Source of the DNA: Clostridia bacterium
GTDB lineage: Bacteria; Bacillota; Clostridia; Lachnospirales; Lachnospiraceae
Length of the DNA stretch: 64,000 bases
Direction: 5' to 3'
NCBI GenBank assembly: GCA_003246295.1
Contig: QKAS01000051.1
Coordinates: 42,758-106,757 of the forward strand
Below the pieces are notes generated by a model. That model worked only from the letters and a program-made list of their open reading frames with translations, did no database searches and was not told where the DNA came from. Positions 53,495 through 63,889 of the stretch are shown here, piece by piece (within the stretch, counting starts at the first letter, position 1; the number at the start of each line of letters is the position of its first letter). The position numbers and the translations under genes are program-made.

Positions 53495-54727
53495 ATGAAA
53501 CAAGGGAACTACAAATTCAGCTTCATATTGGCAATTGTTATAGTATGTGGTGTGATTTTTGTACCTTCCATGTTAGCGCATGCAACAAACTATGACAATA
53601 TCACGTCTGACAGTATTAAAGAAAAGCAGGGGCAGATTTCTCAGGCGCAACAAGAAAAGAATGTGTTACAAAATGGTTTGACGGATGTTAAAAAAATCAT
53701 GAATGAGTTACAGAATTCAAAAAATAATCTTGAGCAATATGTTACAAAACTTGATTCCAGTCTGAATAGTATTGAAGAAAAGTTAAGTGAATTAAAAAGT
53801 CTGATTGAGAAAAAACTGAGCGAAATTGAGACAACAAAAGCAAATCTTAAGCAGGCTGAAGAGACAGAAAGAGCCCAGTATGAAGCAATGAAAGAACGAA
53901 TTCGTTTCATGTATGAAAAAGGTGATGGCTTTTATCTCGAAATGATGCTTTCTGCAAAAAGTTTTGGAGAGTTCTTAAACAAAGCGGATTATGTTAATAT
54001 GCTTTCGGAATATGATAGAAATATGCTGGATGAATATCGAGAGACAAGAGAGGCTATTGAAGCATTAAAAGCTGAGCTGGAAGAGGAGCAGAAAACGCTG
54101 GAAGAAGCAAAATCTGCAGCTGAGGAAGAAGAAGCGGCAATGGAAACACTGATTCAGGCAAAAGAACAGGAAATCAATCTGTATGAGTCTGATATAACAA
54201 ATAAATCACAACTTGTTAAAGAATATGAAGCTGAAATAGCGGCTCAGAATGCAACAATTGCTGCATTGGAAAAAGCAGTCGCTGAAGAGAAAAAAAGACT
54301 AGCAGAAGCAAATGGTTCGGTCCGAAAATATGATGGAGGGCAGTTTGCATGGCCAGCGCCATCCTATAAAAGAATTTCTGATGATTACGGAACCAGAATC
54401 CACCCGATTCTTAATGTCCAGCAGTTCCATAATGGTGTTGATATGGCAGCACCTGCAGGTAGTCCAATCCTTGCAGCATATGATGGAACAGTCGTGCAGG
54501 CAGCATATAGCAGCACGATGGGGAATTATATTATGCTGGATCATGGAGATGGATTATATACAATATACATGCATGCTTCTTCGCTGGGTGTTACAAAAGG
54601 AGCTTCTGTTACAAAAGGGCAGAATATTGGAGCCGTTGGCTCCACGGGAAGATCGACCGGTCCACATCTCCATTTCAGCGTGCGTCTAAATGGAAGTTAT
54701 GTCAGTCCGTGGAATTATCTACAATAA
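53495..54727 (+). CDS. Secreted M23 murein hydrolase with coiled coil (EnvC-like FtsEX partner)
   Basis: 410 residues. A signal peptide (cut near AHA-TN, residue 30) is followed by a long coiled coil of ~240 residues with Glu/Lys/Gln-rich heptads, then an M23 (LytM) endopeptidase domain with FHNGVDMAAPAGS (His, Asp zinc ligands) and GPHLHFSVRLNGS (HxH). It cleaves peptide cross-links of peptidoglycan. The arrangement ftsE-ftsX-coiled-coil hydrolase mirrors FtsEX-PcsB and FtsEX-EnvC, with the coiled coil docking to FtsX. The better start is ATG 53495 (8 bases from GGTGG), not 53489. Confidence 0.94.
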   Translation: MKQGNYKFSFILAIVIVCGVIFVPSMLAHATNYDNITSDSIKEKQGQISQAQQEKNVLQNGLTDVKKIMNELQNSKNNLEQYVTKLDSSLNSIEEKLSELKSLIEKKLSEIETTKANLKQAEETERAQYEAMKERIRFMYEKGDGFYLEMMLSAKSFGEFLNKADYVNMLSEYDRNMLDEYRETREAIEALKAELEEEQKTLEEAKSAAEEEEAAMETLIQAKEQEINLYESDITNKSQLVKEYEAEIAAQNATIAALEKAVAEEKKRLAEANGSVRKYDGGQFAWPAPSYKRISDDYGTRIHPILNVQQFHNGVDMAAPAGSPILAAYDGTVVQAAYSSTMGNYIMLDHGDGLYTIYMHASSLGVTKGASVTKGQNIGAVGSTGRSTGPHLHFSVRLNGSYVSPWNYLQ

Positions 54728-54749
54728 CAGACTAAGGTAGGAAACTGAA

Positions 54750-55985
54750 ATGGATATTCAGGAGTTAGAGACTGGTGGAAAAAAATATTTCTGGAGGGGA
54801 TTGGTTACAGGGCTTTTAATCGCAATCATGCTTATCTGTGGCGCCTATATTGGGCAGCGATTATTTGAAAGCAGACAATCCGCGAGTGCCTCTGCAGAAG
54901 AAGAAAAAAGTGTTGTAACAGATTCCTCTGTTGAAAAAATGTACCTTCTTCAACAAACAATCGATCAATACTATCTGGAGAAAGCTGATCCGGATACACT
55001 TGCAGAAGGAGCATATAAAGGAATCATAGAAGCACTTGGAGATCCTTATTCCAGTTATTATTCAGTAGAAGAACTAAAAGCGATTCAGGAACAAAGTGAA
55101 GGAATTTACTATGGTATTGGTGCCTATATAGGTATGGATAAAGACGTAGATATGGCGAGAATATCAAAAGTCATGTCTGGGAGTCCGGCAGAAGAAAGTG
55201 GTGTACTGGCAGGCGATTATATTTATATGATTGGTGAAGAGTATGCCAAAGGCATGGAACTTGAAGAACTGATTTCAAAAGTGAAAGGACCAGAGGGTAC
55301 AAAAGTAAAACTCACGATTATCAGGGAAACAGAAGTTGAGCCGATTGAGATTGAAGTGACAAGAAGAAAGATAGAGAGTCCAACAGTCAGCCATAAGTCA
55401 TATGAAGATGGGATTGCATATATTCAGATTGCAGAGTTTGATGAAGTGACACTTGATCAGTTTACGGAAGCATTGGCAGAGGAAAAAGCGGTCGGAATGA
55501 AAGGACTTATTATTGACCTACGAGATAATCCTGGTGGAAATCTGAATACAGTTACAGATATCGCAAGAAAGATACTTCCCGAAGGAATCATAGTATATAC
55601 AGAAGATAAATATGGCGAACGCGTTGAATATACATGTGACGGAAAAAATGAATTGATGGTACCAATTGTGGTTCTTGTGAATGGAAACAGTGCAAGCGCG
55701 TCGGAAATTCTTGCAGGAGCAATTAAGGATTACAATAAAGGGACTTTACTGGGAACTACAACTTATGGAAAAGGCATTGTTCAACGTATTATTTCACTGA
55801 GTGATGGATCCGCAGTCAAACTGACTGTAAGCAGTTATTTTACTCCAAAAGGTAATAATATTCATAAAGTAGGAATTGAACCAGATGAAGAACTGGAGCT
55901 GGATGTGGAAGCTTATGTAAATGAGAGAACAGATAATCAGCTCGATCGGGCAATTGAAATATTAGAACAGGAAATTGTGAAATAA
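54750..55985 (+). CDS. ctpA: C-terminal processing protease (S41, CtpA-like)
   Basis: 411 residues. A membrane anchor (16-34) is followed by a PDZ domain (~110-190, GSPAEESGVLAGDYIYMIG) and the S41 catalytic core with Ser316 in NSASASEIL and Lys341 in TTYGKGIVQ, spaced 25 residues as in Tsp. It trims periplasmic or cell-wall proteins, possibly including the hydrolase encoded just upstream (inference). AAGGTAGGAAA precedes the ATG. Confidence 0.95.
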   Translation: MDIQELETGGKKYFWRGLVTGLLIAIMLICGAYIGQRLFESRQSASASAEEEKSVVTDSSVEKMYLLQQTIDQYYLEKADPDTLAEGAYKGIIEALGDPYSSYYSVEELKAIQEQSEGIYYGIGAYIGMDKDVDMARISKVMSGSPAEESGVLAGDYIYMIGEEYAKGMELEELISKVKGPEGTKVKLTIIRETEVEPIEIEVTRRKIESPTVSHKSYEDGIAYIQIAEFDEVTLDQFTEALAEEKAVGMKGLIIDLRDNPGGNLNTVTDIARKILPEGIIVYTEDKYGERVEYTCDGKNELMVPIVVLVNGNSASASEILAGAIKDYNKGTLLGTTTYGKGIVQRIISLSDGSAVKLTVSSYFTPKGNNIHKVGIEPDEELELDVEAYVNERTDNQLDRAIEILEQEIVK

Positions 55986-56005
55986 TCAAAATATAGATTT
56001 GAAAG

Positions 56006-56040
56006 CCGTGGCAGTTGACGAGAAACTGCCCGGTTTTTTT
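56006..56040 (+). terminator. Intrinsic terminator after ctpA
   Basis: Stem CCG-(T)-GGCAGTT / AACTGCC-CGG (56006-56016, 56024-56033) with one bulge and a 7-base loop, then TTTTTTT. Confidence 0.88.
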
Positions 56041-56095
56041 ATGATTTTTTTAATGGGGATTTTTAATAATTTTCACTATACAATTAAATAAAATA

Positions 56096-56128
56096 TGATA
56101 TACTAGGAAAAGAACGAAAGTATGTTCG
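56096..56128 (+). promoter_or_regulatory. uvrB promoter with LexA (SOS) box
   Basis: Extended -10 TGATATACT (56096-56104). Directly downstream is CGAAAGTATGTTCG (56115-56128), which matches the Gram-positive LexA/DinR consensus CGAAC-N4-GTTCG at nine of ten positions. A repressor there would block the start of uvrBA transcription. Confidence 0.7.
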
Positions 56129-56144
56129 GGTTGGGAGGTCATAT

Positions 56145-58136
56145 ATGGATCGTTTTATTCTACATTCGGAGTATAGTCCGACAGGAGATCAGCCAAGAGC
56201 AATTGCTGAACTTGTTGAGGGATTTGAAAAAGGAAGACAGTTTCAGACATTGCTTGGTGTAACAGGTTCAGGTAAGACATTTACTATGGCGAACATTATT
56301 GAAAAATTAAATAAGCCTACACTGATTATTGCTCATAATAAAACACTTGCAGGACAGCTATATAGTGAATTTAAAGAATTTTTTCCGGAAAATGCAGTGG
56401 AGTATTTTGTCTCTTATTATGATTATTATCAGCCAGAAGCCTATGTTCCTTCTTCTGATACCTATATTGCAAAAGATTCTTCTATTAATGACGAAATAGA
56501 TAAATTAAGATTATCTGCGACTGCTTCTTTGTCAGAACGTAAAGATGTAATTGTTATTTCCAGTGTGTCCTGTATCTATGGAATTGGAAGCCCGCTTGAC
56601 TATCAGAATATGATTGTATCCTTGAGACCTGGGATGATGAAAGACAGGGAAACAGTTTTAAAAGAACTGATTGATATTCAATATAACAGAAATGATATCT
56701 CTATGGAACGAGGAGCATTTCGTGTACGAGGAGATGTGGTTGAAGTGTACCCTGCTCAGGGTGGGGAATATTTAATCAGGATAGAGTTTTTTGGAGATGA
56801 GATTGACCGAATTGCTGAAGTAGAAGCGCTAACCGGGAAAGTACATGCTGTATTAAATCATGTTGCTATTTTTCCGGCATCTCATTATGTGGTTCCGCAG
56901 GAAAAAATTAAAGCGGCATGCGTCGCGATAGAAAATGAACTTGAAGAAAGAATTCGGTTCTTTAAAAGTGAAGATAAATTACTGGAAGCGCAAAGAATAT
57001 CTGAAAGAACAAATTTTGATATAGAGATGCTTCGTGAAACAGGATTTTGCTCTGGAATAGAGAATTATTCAAGACATCTGAATTTTCTTGAACCGGGAGC
57101 GACACCCTATACGCTGATTGATTATTTTGGGGATGATTTTCTGATTATGGTAGATGAGTCTCATATTACTGTGCCACAAATCAGAGGTATGCATGCTGGA
57201 GATCGTTCAAGAAAAACAACACTTGTAGATTTTGGGTTTCGACTGCCTTCGGCACTAGATAACAGGCCATTAGAATTTGGTGAGTTTGAAGATCATATTG
57301 ATCAGATGCTTTTTGTTTCGGCAACTCCTTCTATTTATGAGAAAGAACATGAACTATATCGGGCTGAACAGATTATCAGACCTACAGGGCTTTTAGATCC
57401 TGAAATTGAAGTACGTCCGGTAGAAGGACAGATTGATGATCTGATTGCGCAAATTAAGAAAGAGACGCAGCAAAAGTTCAAAGTCTTAGTTACAACATTG
57501 ACAAAAAAAATGGCAGAAGATCTGACAGACTATATGAAGGATGTTGGAATTAGGGTTAAATATCTTCACTCTGACATTGATACACTGGAGAGGGCAGAAA
57601 TAATACGTGATATGAGACTGGACGTTTTTGATGTTCTGGTCGGAATCAATCTACTAAGAGAAGGTCTTGATATCCCCGAAATATCGTTGGTAGCAATATT
57701 AGATGCAGATAAAGAAGGTTTTTTAAGAAGTGCGACTTCTTTGATTCAGACAGTTGGCCGTGCTGCCAGAAACTCACAGGGACATGTAGTTATGTATGCA
57801 GACCATATAACGGATTCTATGCGAACTGCAATAGAAGAGACGCAGAGAAGACGTAAAATACAGCAGCAGTATAATGAAGAGCATGGAATCACACCACAGA
57901 CAATTAAAAAGGCGGTGCGTGATCTGATCAGTATCTCGAAGACAATTGCAAAAGAAGAAATGGAATTTATCAAGGACCCAGAATCGATGGATCGTGATGA
58001 ACTTGAAAAACTGGTTGCTGAAGTACAGAAAAAAATGAAGAAAGCGGCTGCAGATCTTAATTTTGAAGCCGCAGCAGAATTGCGCGATAAACTAATTGAA
58101 TTAAAAAAGACACTGGAGATGTTAAAGAATGAGTAA
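56145..58136 (+). CDS. uvrB: Excinuclease ABC subunit B
   Basis: 663 residues. Walker A is [14 protein letters not shown], the beta-hairpin is [18 protein letters not shown], box [11 protein letters not shown], then [33 protein letters not shown] and the C-terminal UVR coiled coil ([14 protein letters not shown]) that binds UvrC/UvrA. It verifies DNA damage in nucleotide excision repair. GGGAGG precedes the ATG. It overlaps uvrA by 8 bases (ATGAGTAA). Confidence 0.98.
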   Translation: MDRFILHSEYSPTGDQPRAIAELVEGFEKGRQFQTLLGVTGSGKTFTMANIIEKLNKPTLIIAHNKTLAGQLYSEFKEFFPENAVEYFVSYYDYYQPEAYVPSSDTYIAKDSSINDEIDKLRLSATASLSERKDVIVISSVSCIYGIGSPLDYQNMIVSLRPGMMKDRETVLKELIDIQYNRNDISMERGAFRVRGDVVEVYPAQGGEYLIRIEFFGDEIDRIAEVEALTGKVHAVLNHVAIFPASHYVVPQEKIKAACVAIENELEERIRFFKSEDKLLEAQRISERTNFDIEMLRETGFCSGIENYSRHLNFLEPGATPYTLIDYFGDDFLIMVDESHITVPQIRGMHAGDRSRKTTLVDFGFRLPSALDNRPLEFGEFEDHIDQMLFVSATPSIYEKEHELYRAEQIIRPTGLLDPEIEVRPVEGQIDDLIAQIKKETQQKFKVLVTTLTKKMAEDLTDYMKDVGIRVKYLHSDIDTLERAEIIRDMRLDVFDVLVGINLLREGLDIPEISLVAILDADKEGFLRSATSLIQTVGRAARNSQGHVVMYADHITDSMRTAIEETQRRRKIQQQYNEEHGITPQTIKKAVRDLISISKTIAKEEMEFIKDPESMDRDELEKLVAEVQKKMKKAAADLNFEAAAELRDKLIELKKTLEMLKNE

Positions 58137-60987
58137 AGAAATACCTAAAATGCTTCCAAGAAAAGAGTATATTAAGATTCGGGGAGCTTGTGAAAATAAT
58201 CTGAAAAATATAGATCTTGATATTCCAAGAAATGAGCTGGTTGTTCTTACAGGACTTTCAGGCAGCGGGAAATCATCACTCGCCTTTGATACAATCTATG
58301 CAGAGGGTCAGAGACGTTATATGGAGTCATTATCTTCTTATGCAAGGCAGTTTCTGGGTCAGATGGAAAAGCCAAATGTTGAGAAGATCGAAGGACTATC
58401 TCCGGCCATTTCAATTGATCAGAAATCAACAAATCGTAATCCGAGATCAACTGTTGGAACAGTGACAGAAATTTATGATTATTTCAGGCTTCTTTATGCG
58501 AGAGCAGGAATTCCACACTGTCCTGATTGCGGAAAAGAAATACGAAAACAGACAGTAGACCAGATGGTAGACCATATTATGAGTCTTCCACAAGGGAGTA
58601 AAATTCAGTTACTTGCGCCCGTGGTTCGTGGAAAAAAGGGAGAACATGTAAAAATATTTGACAGGGCAAAGAGAAGTGGCTATGTCAGGGTACGTGTAGA
58701 CGGCAATCTTTATGAATTGTCTGAAGAAATAAAACTGGATAAAAATATAAAACATAATATTGAAATTATTGTAGATAGACTTGTTGTAAAAGAAGGCATT
58801 GAGAGAAGGCTTGCCGATTCCATAGAGAATGTTTTGGAACTGGCAGACGGGCTGCTTATGGTTGATGTGATTGATGGTGAGAGTCTGCATTTTAGCCAGA
58901 GTTTTTCATGTCCTGACTGTGGAATCAGTATTGATGAAATAGAACCAAGAAGTTTTTCGTTTAATAACCCGTTTGGAGCATGTCCGGTTTGTTTTGGGCT
59001 TGGATATAAGATGGAGTTTGATCCACAACTTTTAATCCCGGATGAGTCGTTAAGTATCATGGAGGGAGCCATTGCAGCCATGGGCTGGCAGTCCTGTACT
59101 GACCCGACAAGCTATACCTATGCAATTTTAAAGGCACTTAGCAAGGAGTATAAATTTGACCTTGCTACGCCATATTATAAACTGAGTGATTCTGTTAAGA
59201 ATCTTATAATGTATGGTACAGGCACCAAAAATGTAAAAGTTCATTATAAGGGACAGCGTGGTGAAGGTGTTTATGATGTTACATTTGAAGGCCTGATTAG
59301 AAATATGGAGAGAAGGTATCGGGAAACTGGTTCGGATCTTATCAAACAGGAATATGAGTCTTTTATGCAGATTACTCCTTGCAAAGAATGTAACGGTATG
59401 AGATTAAAAAAAGAGTCACTTGCAGTAACTGTTAGTGACAAAAACATTTATGAAGTCACTTCCATGTCCGTAACAAATCTTCATAATTTTCTTCATACAA
59501 TGAGCTTAACAGAACAACAGAAGTTAATTGGTGCACAAGTATTAAAAGAAATTGAAGCACGCGTTGGCTTTTTAAAGGATGTTGGCTTGGAATACTTATC
59601 ACTGTCAAGAGCAACAGGGACGTTATCTGGCGGAGAAGCACAGAGAATCAGACTTGCAACACAAATTGGATCAGGCCTTGTAGGGGTATGTTATATTCTG
59701 GATGAACCGAGCATTGGTCTGCATCAAAGAGACAATGATAAGTTGCTAAAAACATTGTTTCACTTACGGGATCTTGGAAACAGTTTACTGGTTGTAGAGC
59801 ACGATGAAGATACCATGTTTGCAGCAGATTGCGTTGTTGATATTGGTCCTGGTGCAGGAGAACATGGTGGACATGTTGTTGCAATAGGAACTGCAGAAGA
59901 AATCATGAAAAATCCTGATTCTATAACAGGACAATATTTAAGTGGAAAATTAAAAATTCCTGTACCGGAGACAAGAAGAATACCGACGGGACATCTTACT
60001 GTCAGGGGAGCAAGAGAAAATAATCTTAAGAATATTACGGTACAGATTCCGCTTGGTGTCATGACCTGTGTTACTGGCGTTTCGGGTTCGGGGAAAAGTT
60101 CGCTGGTCAATGAGATTTTATATAAGCATTTGGTAAGAACGTTGAACAGGGCAAGAACCATTCCGGGAAAGCATGATGGAATAGATGGAATTGAATTTCT
60201 GGATAAAGTGATTGACATAGACCAGTCACCTATAGGAAGAACACCAAGGTCTAATCCGGCAACGTATACCGGTGTATTCGATCAGATCAGGGATCTTTTT
60301 GCTGCAACAGCTGATGCAAAGGCAAAAGGATATAAAAAAGGCAGATTTAGTTTTAATGTAAAGGGCGGCAGATGCGAAGCCTGTAGCGGAGATGGTATTC
60401 TGAAAATAGAAATGCACTTTTTGCCTGATGTATATGTTCCGTGTGAGGTATGTCAAGGGAAACGCTATAACAGAGAAACACTGGATGTAAAATATAAAGG
60501 AAAAAGTATATATGATGTCCTTGACATGACTGTAGAAGAGGCCCTTCCGTTTTTTGAACCGATTCCTTCGATTTATCGAAAAATGGAAACACTCAATGAA
60601 GTAGGACTTTCTTATATAAGATTAGGGCAACCATCCACAACCTTATCTGGAGGGGAAGCGCAGAGGATCAAGCTGGCAACAGAATTGTCAAAGAGAAGTA
60701 CAGGAAAAACAATTTATATTCTGGATGAACCTACCACTGGGCTCCATTTTGCAGATGTACACAAACTGACTACTATTTTGTCAAGGCTTGTTGAAGGGGG
60801 TAATACTGTGGTGGTAATTGAGCATAATCTTGATGTGATCAAAACAGCAGATTATATTATTGATATCGGTCCGGAGGGCGGTGATCGAGGCGGCAATGTC
60901 ATCGCAGAGGGCACACCAGAAGAGGTTGCGAAAGTGAAAGAGTCCTATACAGGCGCTTATATTGCAAGAATGTTAGAAAAAAAGTAA
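58129..60987 (+). CDS. uvrA: Excinuclease ABC subunit A
   Basis: 952 residues, a twin ABC ATPase. Walker A is [14 protein letters not shown] and [13 protein letters not shown], signatures [11 protein letters not shown] and [11 protein letters not shown]. Zinc modules are CPDC...CPDC, and CEACSGDG with [10 protein letters not shown]. The [15 protein letters not shown] region is intact. It scans DNA for lesions and loads UvrB. Co-translated with uvrB from the SOS-boxed promoter. Confidence 0.98.
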   Translation: MSKEIPKMLPRKEYIKIRGACENNLKNIDLDIPRNELVVLTGLSGSGKSSLAFDTIYAEGQRRYMESLSSYARQFLGQMEKPNVEKIEGLSPAISIDQKSTNRNPRSTVGTVTEIYDYFRLLYARAGIPHCPDCGKEIRKQTVDQMVDHIMSLPQGSKIQLLAPVVRGKKGEHVKIFDRAKRSGYVRVRVDGNLYELSEEIKLDKNIKHNIEIIVDRLVVKEGIERRLADSIENVLELADGLLMVDVIDGESLHFSQSFSCPDCGISIDEIEPRSFSFNNPFGACPVCFGLGYKMEFDPQLLIPDESLSIMEGAIAAMGWQSCTDPTSYTYAILKALSKEYKFDLATPYYKLSDSVKNLIMYGTGTKNVKVHYKGQRGEGVYDVTFEGLIRNMERRYRETGSDLIKQEYESFMQITPCKECNGMRLKKESLAVTVSDKNIYEVTSMSVTNLHNFLHTMSLTEQQKLIGAQVLKEIEARVGFLKDVGLEYLSLSRATGTLSGGEAQRIRLATQIGSGLVGVCYILDEPSIGLHQRDNDKLLKTLFHLRDLGNSLLVVEHDEDTMFAADCVVDIGPGAGEHGGHVVAIGTAEEIMKNPDSITGQYLSGKLKIPVPETRRIPTGHLTVRGARENNLKNITVQIPLGVMTCVTGVSGSGKSSLVNEILYKHLVRTLNRARTIPGKHDGIDGIEFLDKVIDIDQSPIGRTPRSNPATYTGVFDQIRDLFAATADAKAKGYKKGRFSFNVKGGRCEACSGDGILKIEMHFLPDVYVPCEVCQGKRYNRETLDVKYKGKSIYDVLDMTVEEALPFFEPIPSIYRKMETLNEVGLSYIRLGQPSTTLSGGEAQRIKLATELSKRSTGKTIYILDEPTTGLHFADVHKLTTILSRLVEGGNTVVVIEHNLDVIKTADYIIDIGPEGGDRGGNVIAEGTPEEVAKVKESYTGAYIARMLEKK

Positions 60988-61048
60988 AAGCACTATAATG
61001 TTTTTGATATTTTCTGCCGATATAGAATACAGTTAAGTAAGTTGCATG

Positions 61049-61108
61049 GATGCACAAGAACTTGGGACGGAGGGAACCGTACCAGTCTTGTGCATCTTTT
61101 CGTTTTTT
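61049..61108 (+). terminator. Long terminator after uvrA
   Basis: A perfect outer stem GATGCACAAGA (61049-61059) / TCTTGTGCATC (61086-61096) is continued inward by ACT-GG-ACGG / CCGT-CC-AGT with one bulge and one mismatch, giving ~20 pairs and a small loop. It is followed by TTTTCGTTTTTT. Confidence 0.85.
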
Positions 61109-61136
61109 AAATTTGTATTAAATTTATGAAAACCCT

Positions 61137-61164
61137 TTGAAAATCCGTGCCTATAGAGTATAAT
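61137..61164 (+). promoter_or_regulatory. Promoter of mbl-flhO-flhP
   Basis: -35 TTGAAA (61137-61142), 16-base spacer, perfect -10 TATAAT (61159-61164). Predicted start ~61171 leaves a leader of ~60 bases. Confidence 0.7.
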
Positions 61165-61232
61165 AAACTAGTATGTTCAGCGCAAAAATAGGATTCAGTT
61201 AAGATAGATAGCAATAGAAAGGGGATTCACAG

Positions 61233-62228
61233 ATGCAGTATACAGATATCGGGATTGATTTGGGAACAGCCAGTATTTTAGTATATATAAGAGGAAAAGG
61301 GGTTGTGTTAAAAGAACCCTCAGTTGTCGCTTTTGACAGAGATACCAATAAGATCAGGGCAATCGGAGAAGATGCCAGACTGATGCTTGGGAGAACACCG
61401 GGTAATATTGTAGCAGTCAGACCATTAAGACAAGGGGTAATTTCTGATTATACAGTGACTGAGAAAATGATGAAATATTTCATTCAGAAAGCACTGGGAA
61501 AGAGAACGTTCAGAAAACCGAGAATTGCTATTTGTGTACCAAGCGGGGTTACTGAAGTTGAAAAAAAAGCAGTAGAAGATGCAACTTATCAAGCAGGAGC
61601 GAGAGAAGTTTCGGTAATTGAAGAACCAATTGCAGCAGCAATTGGAGCTGGCATTGATATTTCAAAACCTTGTGGAAACATGATTGTTGATATTGGAGGA
61701 GGCACCTCGGATATCGCAGTCATTTCGTTAGGTGGTACAGTTGTCAGCGCTTCTATCAAAATTGCAGGAGATGATTTTGACGAAGCACTCGTTAGATATA
61801 TGAGAAAAAAACATAATCTTCTGATTGGTGAAAGAACTGCAGAAGATATGAAAATCAAGATTGGTTCATGTTATAAACGTGCAGAAGTTGATTATATGGA
61901 CGTCAGAGGAAGGAATCTTGTAACTGGGCTTCCAAAGATTGTAAAAGTTTCCTCTGAAGAAACGGAAGAGGCATTAAAAGAGACCACTTCACAAATCATT
62001 GAAGCGATTCACAGTGTTTTGGAGAAAACACCTCCTGAACTTGCTGCAGATATTGCAGATAGAGGAATTGTACTGACAGGTGGTGGTAGTTTATTACGAG
62101 GATTGGAAGAATTGATTTCTTCTAAAACAGGAATTAATACTATGACCGCTGAAGATCCAATGACTGCTGTAGCAATCGGCACAGGAAAATATGTTGAATT
62201 TTTAGCTGGATATAGAGACGAAAATTAA
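61233..62228 (+). CDS. mbl: Rod-shape actin homologue, Mbl-like
   Basis: 331-residue MreB-family actin. The phosphate-binding loops are DIGIDLGTASILVYIRGKG and VDIGGGTSDIAVISLGGTV, with IAICVPSGVTEVEKKAVEDA, EEPIAAAIGAG and LTGGGSLLRGLEELI. It polymerises with ATP along the membrane and organises lateral cell-wall synthesis. The neighbours flhO and flhP are those of Bacillus mbl, which favours Mbl over MreB. AGAAAGGGG precedes the ATG. Confidence 0.92.
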   Translation: MQYTDIGIDLGTASILVYIRGKGVVLKEPSVVAFDRDTNKIRAIGEDARLMLGRTPGNIVAVRPLRQGVISDYTVTEKMMKYFIQKALGKRTFRKPRIAICVPSGVTEVEKKAVEDATYQAGAREVSVIEEPIAAAIGAGIDISKPCGNMIVDIGGGTSDIAVISLGGTVVSASIKIAGDDFDEALVRYMRKKHNLLIGERTAEDMKIKIGSCYKRAEVDYMDVRGRNLVTGLPKIVKVSSEETEEALKETTSQIIEAIHSVLEKTPPELAADIADRGIVLTGGGSLLRGLEELISSKTGINTMTAEDPMTAVAIGTGKYVEFLAGYRDEN

Positions 62229-62249
62229 TAGATCCAGAAAGGAGTTGCC

Positions 62250-63023
62250 ATGTTAAAAGGTTTGTATACCGCATATACAGGAATGATAAATGAACAGAAC
62301 AGAATGGATGTACTGACCAATAATCTGGCAAATTCTGCAACGATTGGATTTAAAAAAGAAGGTTCTACCAGCCAGTCTTTCAGTGATGTACTGGCATATA
62401 AAATTAAAGATAGTTCTGAGAATCCTAATATTGCAAGAAATATTGGATATAACACACCAGGTGTCAAAATTGGGGAAAACTATACTGATTATAGTCAGGG
62501 CGCTTTCAGAGCAACAGAAAACAATCTTGATGTTGCGCTTTCTGGAGATGGTTTTTTTGCAATTGAATTTACGAATAAAGCGGGAGAAACATCGACCAAA
62601 TATACAAGGGATGGTTCTTTTACCATGAATGAACAGGGTTACCTGGTCACGAAAGATGGCGATTATGTTCTTGGGACAAATGGACGTATCAGATTAAACC
62701 CGCTTTTAGAAACTGTGATCGGACAGGATGGAACAATTACGCAGAATAATGCAACAGTAACCAAACTACAGATTACTGATTTTGAAGATTATAACTATCT
62801 GGAACATTATGGTGAAAATATGTACCAGACTGTTGATGGAGCTACAACACAAAACGCAACTGCTAAAGTCTTTTCAGGTTATCTCGAAGCATCTAATGTT
62901 CAGGTTGTTTCAGAGATGGTACAGATGATTGCAGTGACAAGAGCGTATGAGACGAATCAGAAACTGATTCAGACATTCGACACAACGCTTGATACAACTG
63001 TCAATACACTTGGTAAGTTATAG
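62250..63023 (+). CDS. flhO: Flagellar rod protein FlhO/FlgF-like
   Basis: 257 residues of the flagellar basal-body rod/hook family. The N-terminal rod motif is MDVLTNNLANSATIGFKKEG, the middle domain has LDVALSGDGFFAIE, and the C-terminal helix is LEASNVQVVSEMVQMIAVTR. It is a distal/proximal rod component secreted by the flagellar type III system. Fits flhO of the mbl-flhO-flhP group. AAAGGAG precedes the ATG. Confidence 0.9.
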   Translation: MLKGLYTAYTGMINEQNRMDVLTNNLANSATIGFKKEGSTSQSFSDVLAYKIKDSSENPNIARNIGYNTPGVKIGENYTDYSQGAFRATENNLDVALSGDGFFAIEFTNKAGETSTKYTRDGSFTMNEQGYLVTKDGDYVLGTNGRIRLNPLLETVIGQDGTITQNNATVTKLQITDFEDYNYLEHYGENMYQTVDGATTQNATAKVFSGYLEASNVQVVSEMVQMIAVTRAYETNQKLIQTFDTTLDTTVNTLGKL

Positions 63024-63034
63024 GAGATGGTAAT

Positions 63035-63850
63035 ATGGTAAGATCCTTATGGACGGCAGCCTCTGGTATGATTGCTCAACAAACAAATGTTGATACAATT
63101 GCAAATAATCTTGCAAATGTAAACACGACCGGATATAAAACAGAAGTCGCAGAATTTAAATCTTTACTCTATCAGACGCTTCAGACAAGAACAACCTCGG
63201 CAAATGGTGAAAGTAAACCAGTTGGTGCACAGGTTGGTCTGGGTGTACGTAATTCGGCTATTACTTCTCAGTTTGATCAGGGGAATCTTCTGGCTGCGTC
63301 AAGTGCTACAGCTTTTGCCATTGAAGGTGCAGGTTTTTTTGCGCTCAGAGGAGCTGGTAATCAGACTTATTATACCAGAAATGGTAATTTTACGATGGCG
63401 CGGGGAACCAATGGAATGACACTTGCAACTACAGATGGGTTACCGGTATTAAGTTCAACAGGAACGCCAATTACTTTTGCTGCCAATCTGGATGTCAATA
63501 AAATATCTGTTTCATCAGATGGTCAGTTTTTATATCCGGATGCTAATAATAATCCACGGCCACTCGGTATGAGGATTGGGTTGTATCAGTTTTCAAATCC
63601 GTCGGGTCTTGAGAAAACTGATAGTAGTCTATATCTTGCAACAGCAGCTAGTGGTGTTGCACTTAACGAAGCAACCAATGCGAATCTGACAGACAGTACA
63701 GTAAATCAGGGATATTTAGAAGGATCTAATGTACAGGTAGCGGATGAAATGGTTAACCTGATTGTTGCACAGCGTGCCTATGAGATGAATTCAAAGGCAA
63801 TTCAGGCATCGGATGAAATGATGCAACAGGCAAATTCACTTAGAAGATAA
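63035..63850 (+). CDS. flhP: Flagellar rod protein FlhP/FlgG-like
   Basis: 271 residues. The N-terminal rod motif is VDTIANNLANVNTTGYKTEV, the middle domain has AFAIEGAGFFALRG, and the C-terminal helix is LEGSNVQVADEMVNLIVAQR. It is a distal-rod paralogue of flhO, encoded 11 bases downstream. AGGAGATGG precedes the ATG. It belongs to the same transcription unit as mbl. Confidence 0.92.
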   Translation: MVRSLWTAASGMIAQQTNVDTIANNLANVNTTGYKTEVAEFKSLLYQTLQTRTTSANGESKPVGAQVGLGVRNSAITSQFDQGNLLAASSATAFAIEGAGFFALRGAGNQTYYTRNGNFTMARGTNGMTLATTDGLPVLSSTGTPITFAANLDVNKISVSSDGQFLYPDANNNPRPLGMRIGLYQFSNPSGLEKTDSSLYLATAASGVALNEATNANLTDSTVNQGYLEGSNVQVADEMVNLIVAQRAYEMNSKAIQASDEMMQQANSLRR

Positions 63851-63871
63851 TGAATTGAGAGGAGACCAGCT

Positions 63872-63889
63872 ATGAAAAGTCAACCCTAA
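63872..63889 (+). other. Well-placed start codon with a frame closing after five codons
   Basis: AGAGGAGA lies 6-7 bases before ATG 63872, a good ribosome site right after flhP, but the frame reads MKSQP then stop. In the next frame the same DNA reads about 27 codons (VNPKLAKYLYF, then FNKAPQGCF) before a stop. One base less in the AAAA run would join ATG to this frame. It may be a frameshifted gene start or an insertion boundary; no product is claimed. Confidence 0.35.

Noticed and set aside
58217..58465. Overlapping plus-strand frame inside the uvrA start
   Set aside because: Out-of-frame shadow of the conserved Walker A region; no independent ribosome site.
59760..60218. A 152-codon minus-strand frame opposite uvrA
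   Set aside because: Shadow of the conserved ATPase region; no homology-like motif and no start signal.
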